The translations under genes were made by a program, and so were the position numbers. Below are positions 1 through 6,800 of a DNA stretch of 7,272 nucleotides, in pieces; the stretch's first letter is position 1, and the number at the start of each line of letters is the position of its first letter. Origin of the DNA: Armatimonadota bacterium (lineage in GTDB: Bacteria > Armatimonadota > JAAZEB01); contig DUUU01000585.1 of the NCBI GenBank assembly GCA_012841485.1, forward strand, positions 1-7,272, written 5' to 3'. A model generated the notes under the pieces. It worked only from the letters and a program-made list of their open reading frames with translations, had not been told where the DNA came from and did no database searches.

Positions 1-258
1 CTCCGCGCGCGGGAGGACAAGAACACCGCGCTTCTCGACTTGCCACACAGGCCTGAAATTCCCAGAAGGAGCTTGCCGACCGCCTGGCGAAGAGGTACGC
101 CTGTGAAGGCTGTGTCGCTTGCGCGGTTGCCCTGTGAGCGCCTGCTCAAGGAAACGCCCGATCCAGACTGCCTCGCGGCGGTCGCGGGTAGAGTGGGCAT
201 GGAACAATCAGGAACGGGTGACGGTCTAAGGTGTAAGCGGCTAGTGGGCCTGCCCTGA
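1..258 (+). CDS. Possible 3' end of an upstream gene, or a chance open frame
   Basis: This frame is open from the first base of the window to a TGA at 256-258 (85 codons), so any gene here would be cut at its 5' end. The first 14 codons (translation LRAREDKNTALLDL) nearly all end in G or C, as in the large gene downstream, and could be the tail of a real protein. From about base 43 onward the third-position bias weakens and the translation becomes rich in Arg, Pro and Cys with no recognisable motif, which looks more like non-coding DNA read through. The other two forward frames stop near 52 and 103, so a real upstream gene could also end there. I recognise no family. The call is weak and rests only on the open frame and the early codon bias. 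Confidence 0.2.
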   Translation, partial: LRAREDKNTALLDLPHRPEIPRRSLPTAWRRGTPVKAVSLARLPCERLLKETPDPDCLAAVAGRVGMEQSGTGDGLRCKRLVGLP

Positions 259-362
259 GTAGCAGCCTTTTCGCGGGCATTTCCTCGATGGCCGCTGAGG
301 AGATCAAGCCGCGTCGCAATCGGGACGCAGTGGAAGCCAGACCCTGCCCCCCCCTGCGCCGC

Positions 363-560
363 GGGTATTCCCGAGGGCCGCGACGAAGTGACCCTTGAAA
401 CGGAGTGAATGGCGGGTGGATGCCACAGGGGTGCGCCACTCGCTGAACGCAGATGCAGTTGTAATCTCTCCTTCAGCCCCGGAGTGTGAGGGGTGCGTGG
501 TAGGATTGGCTTTCGCGGGCACCCGCCCGCGTAGAGCCGGGCGCTGAAGTGCGAATACCC
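363..560 (+). ncRNA. Candidate multibranched structured RNA in the leader
   Basis: An 8-base arm GGGTATTC (363-370) is exactly complementary to GAATACCC (553-560) and would close a domain of almost 200 bases. Inside it, CTTCAGCCCCGG (471-482) pairs with 537-549 over 12 base pairs with one bulged C at 542. That helix encloses a 7-bp hairpin (514-520/525-531, loop ACCC), which can be extended by GGCT/AGCC at 508-511/535-538 in competition with the end of the outer helix. A small hairpin GTGG-ATG-CCAC sits at 416-426. This nested set is seen directly in the sequence. That it folds or works as a cis-regulatory RNA or stand-alone ncRNA is inference, and no known RNA family was recognised. Confidence 0.3.
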
Positions 561-568
561 ATGGTGTC

Positions 569-591
569 TCCCTGCCCCAGGCGGGCAGGGA
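569..591 (+). promoter_or_regulatory. Strong GC hairpin in leader (CCCTGCCC/GGGCAGGG)
   Basis: CCCTGCCC at 570-577 and GGGCAGGG at 583-590 form a perfect 8-bp stem with a 5-base loop (CAGGC), extended to 9 bp by T569-A591. It is followed by AAACG and not a T run, so it does not look like an intrinsic terminator for plus-strand transcription. A second copy of CCCTGCCC at 342-349 could compete for the same right arm, so this hairpin may be one of two alternative states. Confidence 0.45.
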
Positions 592-630
592 AACGTTGCT
601 GACCCGTGAACACAGCCAGACATCAAGCGC

Positions 631-645
631 GGCTCCCAAGGAGCC
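631..645 (+). promoter_or_regulatory. Hairpin holding an AAGGAG ribosome-binding sequence
   Basis: GGCTCC (631-636), loop CAA (637-639) and GGAGCC (640-645) form a perfect 6-bp hairpin. The consensus-like Shine-Dalgarno sequence AAGGAG (638-643) spans the loop and the 3' arm, so it would be masked when the stem forms. It lies 14 bases before ATG 658 and 23 before ATG 667. The stem and the motif are plain in the sequence; translational control through masking is inferred. Confidence 0.4.
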
Positions 646-650
646 AGTGC

Positions 651-657
651 AAAGGGG
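651..657 (+). promoter_or_regulatory. Purine-rich ribosome-binding site for ATG 667
   Basis: AAAGGGG at 651-657 ends 9 bases before the ATG at 667, a normal spacing, though it differs from the AAGGAGG consensus. The start is ambiguous because an in-frame ATG at 658-660 (ATG CGT AAC ATG) directly follows the GGGG. That earlier start would instead use AAGGAG at 638-643 with a long 14-base spacer. I chose 667 for spacing; 658 would add only Met-Arg-Asn. Confidence 0.5.
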
Positions 658-666
658 ATGCGTAAC

Positions 667-855
667 ATGGACGGCAGCCTGAACTTCCTGCGGCGGATGA
701 AGGACAGAGACGCGAAACGGCATGCCCGCCGGCGCGCGGCCAAGCGTTCTTCGCGCTGGCCCTGGGCCGGCGAGAAGGGCCGCGCCAAACACCGCCTGGT
801 GCTTGGTTTTGCGGCGCTCTTTCTGGCGGGTATCGTGGTGGCCGTGATAGCCGCC
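667..855 (+). other. Basic N-terminal segment plus transmembrane signal anchor
   Basis: Residues 1-43 carry many Arg and Lys (for example RRMKDRDAKRHARRRAAKR at about 9-27) and would stay in the cytoplasm by the positive-inside rule. Residues 44-63 (LVLGFAALFLAGIVVAVIAA) are an uninterrupted hydrophobic helix. A 43-residue charged lead is long for a cleaved signal peptide, and no clear A-x-A site follows (the sequence continues TPTLSNF), so an uncleaved type II anchor with the rest outside is more likely. Cleavage cannot be excluded. The hydrophobic helix covers bases 796-855. Confidence 0.75.
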
Positions 856-3800
856 ACGCCGACGCTCAGCAACTTCAGAGTCGTCTCGCCGGCCTACGCG
901 CCCCAGGTCCGTAACGGCCGCTACCAAAAGGGCGTGAACGTCACCTTCGGGTGGACGGTGACGGACGCGACCACCCCGGCCGCGGCGCCGCTGATTAATG
1001 AGGTGCGCCTGCTCCAGAGCGACACCGGCACTGTGCAACAGACCTACGCCGCGCCTGGCGTCGCTGCCTCACCCTATAACTACACCGCCTCAGGGCAGAC
1101 GCCGTCGCGGCAGGACAACTACACCGCGCAGCTGAGAGTGCAAGGCGGCCACGCCAACGATGGTACTGCAACCTCCACTCTCAGCTTCCCTGTCGGCTTC
1201 ACGCCGGAGATTCTCGACGTGCAGGTCAACCCCGTGATCGGCACGGAAGACTCCGTCTATGAATTCTTCATTAAGATCAGAGACTATGACGGCGAGCCGC
1301 TTCAGGCCGGCTACCCGCGCATCTGGATCCGCAACCCGGCCACGGGGCAATTGGTCAACCTTGGGGGGGCACAGGGTTCCGCGGTGATGGTGCCGTTCGA
1401 GGTCGATGGCACCACCCTGGGTGAGGCGAACATCGGGCGCAACCTCGATCCGGCATCGCTGACGGCCTCCCACTACATGGAAGGCGTGTGGTACCGGTAT
1501 GCTATTCCCGGTCCCGCCATTGGTGAGCAGCTTGGGATAGTGCCGCGGCTCCCCGACCCAGGTACGGGTACTGGCCATGGCTTCTACCAGTTCCTCATCG
1601 CCTACCGCGATGTGGACGGCGTGCCCAATCAGGGCAGCGCCCGCACCGTGCTGAACCAGAACCTTGAGTCGGTCTTCCCCGGCTCGGGCTCCGATGGAAA
1701 GGGACCGCAGGCGATGCCGGGCGGAGGCATCACCGCGGCGACGTGGCAGCAAGGCCCGCAGATCTTCCTGATGAACTTTGGCCGCAACCACTTCTTCCCC
1801 TGCGATGAGGCGGGCAGCCCGGATACCAACGGCTACCTCGATGAGATGGGTGGCAATCCTGGGATGTTTAACGAGGGCGGTGTCACCGTCCTGCCGCGCG
1901 ATCCCCAGCACGACCGCCAGGGCACCGGCTCGTCCACTTTCATCTTCCGTGTGCGCAACCGGCAGTCGCTCAACTTCGGCGCTGTCGACCAGACGCTCAA
2001 CTTCCCGGCTCAGGGCACACCATCGCCCAACCGGATCTTGTCGTGGCAGAACGCGCGCTACGACACCTGGCGCAACATCCTCACGTCAGCGGTTTACCCC
2101 AATGCCTCGGGCACTCCCTCGCCGCTGGTGATCCGGTTTGATGAGGATGGCGACGGCGACCCATCGGATGGCACCCCCCACTTCATGCAGATGACCCGGC
2201 AGTTGGGCAACACGGATGCCGTGTGGACCTACGTGGTGCAGCCAACCGATCAGATGGCGGTGGATGGCGGCGTGGGCGGGCCCTTCACGAATGGCGGCAG
2301 GGGGAAGACGTGGGACAACAACTTCGAATGCTTCCTCTATGGTCCCCTCGTGGACCCCGCTCCCTTTGGAGCGATGACGATCGACTCCAACAACCCCTTT
2401 GGCGCCGCGCTTCCGACCGTGGCGCGCCAGGTCTTCAGTCCCGGGCGGCTGAAGTTCCAGTACGAGATCAGCCGGGATATCGTTTGCTGGAGCAAGCGCA
2501 CCCGTTTGACCACCGATCCCAATTCCGACAACCCGGATACGCCCTTTGATACCGCCTTCCCAGGGTCGGTGCGCCATCCGATCACCTTTGACGTGCACAA
2601 GATGATCAGCACCGCGCCCGGGGACGCGACGACTGGTCCGGAGGGCCGGCCCTATCCGGCGCCGCCCGGCCCGCGCACCACGTGGGTCGCCTACACCGGC
2701 CTCAAGGATGCGCAACTCCAGGGCGAGCAATCGAATGTCGGCGATCTCGACTCGCGTCTCGATACCTTGAAGGTGGATCCGGTGCTGCGCGTGGAAGAGC
2801 GGAACCGGCCGGATCCCTACCGCGAGATCATCAGCCTGACGACGTACGCGGCGGAAACCCACCGCACCTTCGATCCGAGTAAGGATCCCACGGATCCCAA
2901 CTACACGGTCGGGTCGCCGATCCAGATCAAGGATGACTACCGGACGCACTTCAACAAGGCGCGGCAGACGACCGCCTACAAGTGGCCGTTCCGGATCCAG
3001 TACATCCACTCTGGCCTGCCCGCGGATTCGCAAGATATCCCGCGGCCCGATGGCGCGCCTCCGAAGCGCTTGCAGGTCCATGTTCTTCGGAAGACCGGCT
3101 CGGGCCCAGGGAGCTATACCCCGGTTTCCGGATCCCCGTTCAACCTACTGGAGGAGGATAGCTCCGACCAGAATTTCACGGATGGCAAGTGGTATCATCT
3201 GGAGATGAGCTTCTCGCCGGGGATCTATCGCTACTACTACGAGGCGAGCGATGGCGTCCGAACCACGCAGTGGCCGGGACAGGCCCATAGCGAGACGGAC
3301 CCCGGAACCTCGCTGGCGGCGCTCAATGCCGAGCGCTCGATCAATACTTTCCGCGTGAACCACGCGCCTGTCCTGAGCAACCCCTCGGTCACCCCGGGAA
3401 CGGGCCCGGAGGATGGTCAGTTCACGTTTGAGGTGACCTACCAGGATCTGGATGGCGCCCAGCCCCTGAAGCCGTGGCTCTTCATTGAAGAGCCTGCCGA
3501 CACCGGGCAATACCGGCGTGTGACGATGGTGCCGAAGGAGCCGGTAACGTGGCCGACCACCCAGCCGGTCGTGTATAAGTATGATACCGGCACCGACTTC
3601 CAGTTGACCCAGGGAATGCACCGGCACTACTTCGCGTTCGTGGACAACTGGAACACCGCCGCCGAGGCGGTGGATGGCGAGTGCACTCTGCTTCCGGCCA
3701 CCGGGCGCGGCAAGCCGTTCGACGGCCCGAACGTCGTCGTCAACCGCCCGCCGCAGCTCTCGGGCGGCACTGTGACCGACGCCGCCGGGAAGACCTCCGG

Positions 3801-6800
3801 CACTACGGCAACGCCCTTCTTCTACAAGGTGAACTACCTGGACGCCAACAACCAGGCGCCGCTCCTGATGCAGGTGATGGTCGATCCCGTCATTAAGAAC
3901 GAGCTCACCACCACAGTGCAGGGCGCCCTGGTTGGGCCTCGCGCCTTCAATGTCGCGGATGCAACGGGCGTTCAACGCGGATGGATGGCTCGCTTTACCT
4001 CTGGGGGCGCGGCCAAGCGGTGGTACTATGTCACCGACGTCCGTGGTACCACGGTTACCATCAGCCCCGGGTTCGATCTGAATGACCCGAATGGAGATAA
4101 CGACACCAGCGACGCCGTGAAAGACGGTGATCAGGTGGTCTTCCAGACCATTGAGGCCAACGGGCGCACCTTCGCCATGTCGAAGGTGACGGAGTCTGAT
4201 AAGACCTACCTGGATGGCGTTGATTACGTCTATCCAGGGCCCAACCAGCCGGCGTTCCGCTTGAGCGTGAGCGAGGAGCCTCACACCTTCCTGTTCCTGG
4301 CGTCGGATGGCTTTAGCACGGTTGTTGATAGCACGCATCTGACTGCGGATATCGAGGACCGCGTGAAGCCGAAGAGCGGGCCAGTCGTCAACCGGAACAC
4401 CCCGCCGATCCTGGCGCTTGCAAACGTCACCTATGATGGCCAGGAGGATCGTATCGTCTCGCGGACGAGAACCACGATCACGGTGCCCACGCGGGTCGAT
4501 GTTGCTGCCGATGAGTGGAAGGGGCAGGTGATCGAGGTGCTTGCTGGCTGGGGCGCGACCCCGGCCGAGCGCCGGCTGTTGCCCGTGCGCTGCTCCCTGG
4601 AGATCCGGGGGAACACCGCCGCGACGGCCGGTGGCACCACCGAGCTCACCGTCACCGGAGATCCGATCGCCGCGAACGTGCAGGCGGGTGGCGCCGGTGA
4701 TGTCTTCCGAATCGGGCGGCTGCTGCTCGCCCCCGATGTCGGCCCGCGCGGCACGACCTTCCGGTGGCGCGTCCAATACGTCGACGCTGATAACGACTCG
4801 CCGCTGGCGGGTCTTCCCGCGTCACTCCGACTCGTGATTGACAACGACCCGGTGTGGAGCGACGCGAACATCACCCGGATCCAGGTGGACTCGACTGATC
4901 AGAACTTCGCGGACGGAGTGATCTTCGAGTTCAGCACCGCGGCGCTCGACAGCGGATTCCATGTCTACCACTTCGAGGCCCATGATGGCGCCAACCTTAC
5001 CAGCCTGATGGGTGCTGGCGGCGGATACGCCGGGCCGCTGGTCAACAACGCGCCGGTGCTTAGCGACGGCTCGGTCTCGCCGACGGCTGGCACCGAAGTG
5101 AACATGTACCGCTTCGAGGTCCGATACACCGACGCGGACAACGATGCTCCAACCGACGGGTATCCGAAGCTGAGGGTGTGGGGCCCGGATGGCGAGCTAT
5201 TGCCGGGCGCTCCCTTCACGATGACCGCGATTGACACGAACCCGTTTGATACGGGGCGAGTCTACCGCTACGACCTGCAGAAGGAGAGCCCCGGCCTGGT
5301 ATCTGGAGCCTACTCGTATGAGTTCGAGGTCGAATCGTCCAATGGCGCGCACCGCGTGACCCTGGGCCGGCTTCCCGGGCCGTATATCAACCGCGCGCCG
5401 AAGCTCTCCGAGGCGAAGGTGGAGCCCGCGTCGGGATCGCGTGCCGATACCTACACCTACTCCGTCAAGTACGAGGATCCAAAGGTGGATCCCACGGATG
5501 ATGCTGGCAACCCGCCAGCGGCGAACAATCCGGTGCTCAAGATCTACCTGCCGGCCAGCGCCGGGGGCGGTCTTGTGGGGACCTACGCGATGACCCCCCA
5601 GGCGGGGAGCAACGGCAAGTACACGCCGGAGGATGGGGGCGAGGTGTATGAGTGCACCGTGTCCAAGGACTTGGTCGAGGACTTCCCCTATGCCGCGGGC
5701 GAGTACTCGTTCACGATCGAGGCGAGGGATAACCCTGGGCCGAACTACCTCGCGCTAGACGCGGAACCGGTGAGCGGCACGGGGCCGAGCATCGCGGATG
5801 CGCCGGAACTGAGTGAGACCAGCGTCAACGGCCGGCTCTCGCTCCAGAATCCGACGAGCATCGTGCCGGTTCTCCCGGGGCAGAAGGTGACCCTGCGGGT
5901 GAAGTACACCGATGCCAACGGGGAAGCCCCCTCGCACATTCGGGCGGTGGTGTGGAAGAGCCCCGCGGATCCGATGGTGGGACCGGCGCACACCCTGAAC
6001 ATGAATCCAGAGGGTGCGACGGATCCGGAAGCGATCCGCAATGGCGTGTTCTATACCGTCTCGCTCGGCAGCCTGCCTGTCGGCCTCTATGAGTACTACT
6101 TCGAGGCGAGCGACGGCCGGGATGCGGTGGAGTACCCCGCGGGCGCTGCTGCGGACAGCAGCAAGCGGTTCCCGGACCTGGCGGTGAACACTCCGCCGCA
6201 GCTGACGGATCCGAAGGTGGATCCCCAGTCCGGCCCTGCGACTGACGCGGAGGATGGCAAGCCGTTCACGTGGTCGGTGCGCTACACGGATGCCGATGGG
6301 CACGAGCCCGCGACGGCGCCGCTCCCGGACGGGCAGGCGAATGCTATCCGGGTGTACCTGTATGCGCCCAATAAGCCGGCCGCCCCGTTGCCGATAGCCG
6401 CTACGACGACGAGCGCCGACCCGGTGCAGAATGGTCGCGTCTATCAGGTGACGACCGACATCCCGGAGACTGCCGACACGCTCGGGAAGTGGGCCTGGTA
6501 CGTGGAGTTCCACGACGGAATCCAGTGGCACGTCTGGCCTGCGGGCGCCGACCAGGATCGCGCACGGGCGAATCAGGGCCCGGAAGTGCTGAAGATTGAA
6601 AAGCCCGTGCCGTATCCGCCACAGCTTTCCGACCTGAAGGTCGATCAGCCGACTGGCATCGTCGGACGTGGCTTCGAGTTCACGGTGACCTACCGGCATC
6701 AGGGGCAAAAGCTGCCCGAGAAGAACGAGCTGGCCCTGCTGCTTACCAGGCGCACGGAAGGCGGGGGCACGGAAGACCTCGGCCCATACCCGATGCGCAC

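Larger units (their letters stand above)
259..666 (+). other. Gene-free leader of the giant gene, rich in inverted repeats
   Basis: No convincing coding frame crosses this stretch. The frame of the downstream gene is closed by a TGA at 607-609, and reverse-strand frames across it are Arg/Gly/Pro-rich without motifs. It holds many perfect or near-perfect inverted repeats: 311-315/324-328, 416-419/423-426, 471-482/537-549, 514-520/525-531, 570-577/583-590, 631-636/640-645, and a long-range pair 363-370/553-560. Together they could fold into a multibranched RNA. I compared it by eye with the conserved cores I know for RNase P RNA, tmRNA, cobalamin and c-di-GMP riboswitches, and group II intron domain V, and found no match. 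No convincing sigma-70 promoter is visible. TGTAAT at 460-465 resembles a -10 box but lacks a matching -35. High G+C makes short stems common by chance, so the folded-RNA reading is inference. Confidence 0.4.

Noticed and set aside
239..271. Possible terminator: GGCT/AGCC and GGG/CCC arms followed by TTTT
   Set aside because: The stem is short and broken by interior loops, the T run is only four bases, and the TGA of the left-edge frame lies within it. This is too weak to call.
395..465. Promoter-like boxes TTGAAA (395-400) and TGTAAT (460-465)
   Set aside because: They are about 60 bases apart, far beyond the usual 16-18 base spacer, and neither has a proper partner.
269..521. Direct repeat TTTCGCGGGCA at 269-279 and 511-521
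   Set aside because: Eleven G/C-rich bases in two copies only, with different flanks; no target-site or attachment-site features. Probably chance.
570..600. Leader hairpin as an intrinsic terminator
   Set aside because: The stem is strong, but AAACG follows it and not a U tract.
3145..4776. A 543-codon open frame on the minus strand, and shorter minus-strand frames at 2086-3081, 5755-6708, 1090-1911 and 304-1038
   Set aside because: They lie opposite the large plus-strand gene (the last starts inside it and extends over the leader). They arise because its G/C-rich third positions seldom give stops on the other strand. Their translations are low-complexity Arg/Gly/His/Ile-rich with no domain, and the plus frame shows consistent repeats across the same bases.
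1324..6225. Many GGATCC hexamers across the gene (about 14 seen)
   Set aside because: They mostly fall on Asp-Pro (GAT CCN) or Ile (ATC) codons after a G-ending codon, in a protein rich in D-P. Codon and residue preference explains them without a regulatory or recognition-site role.
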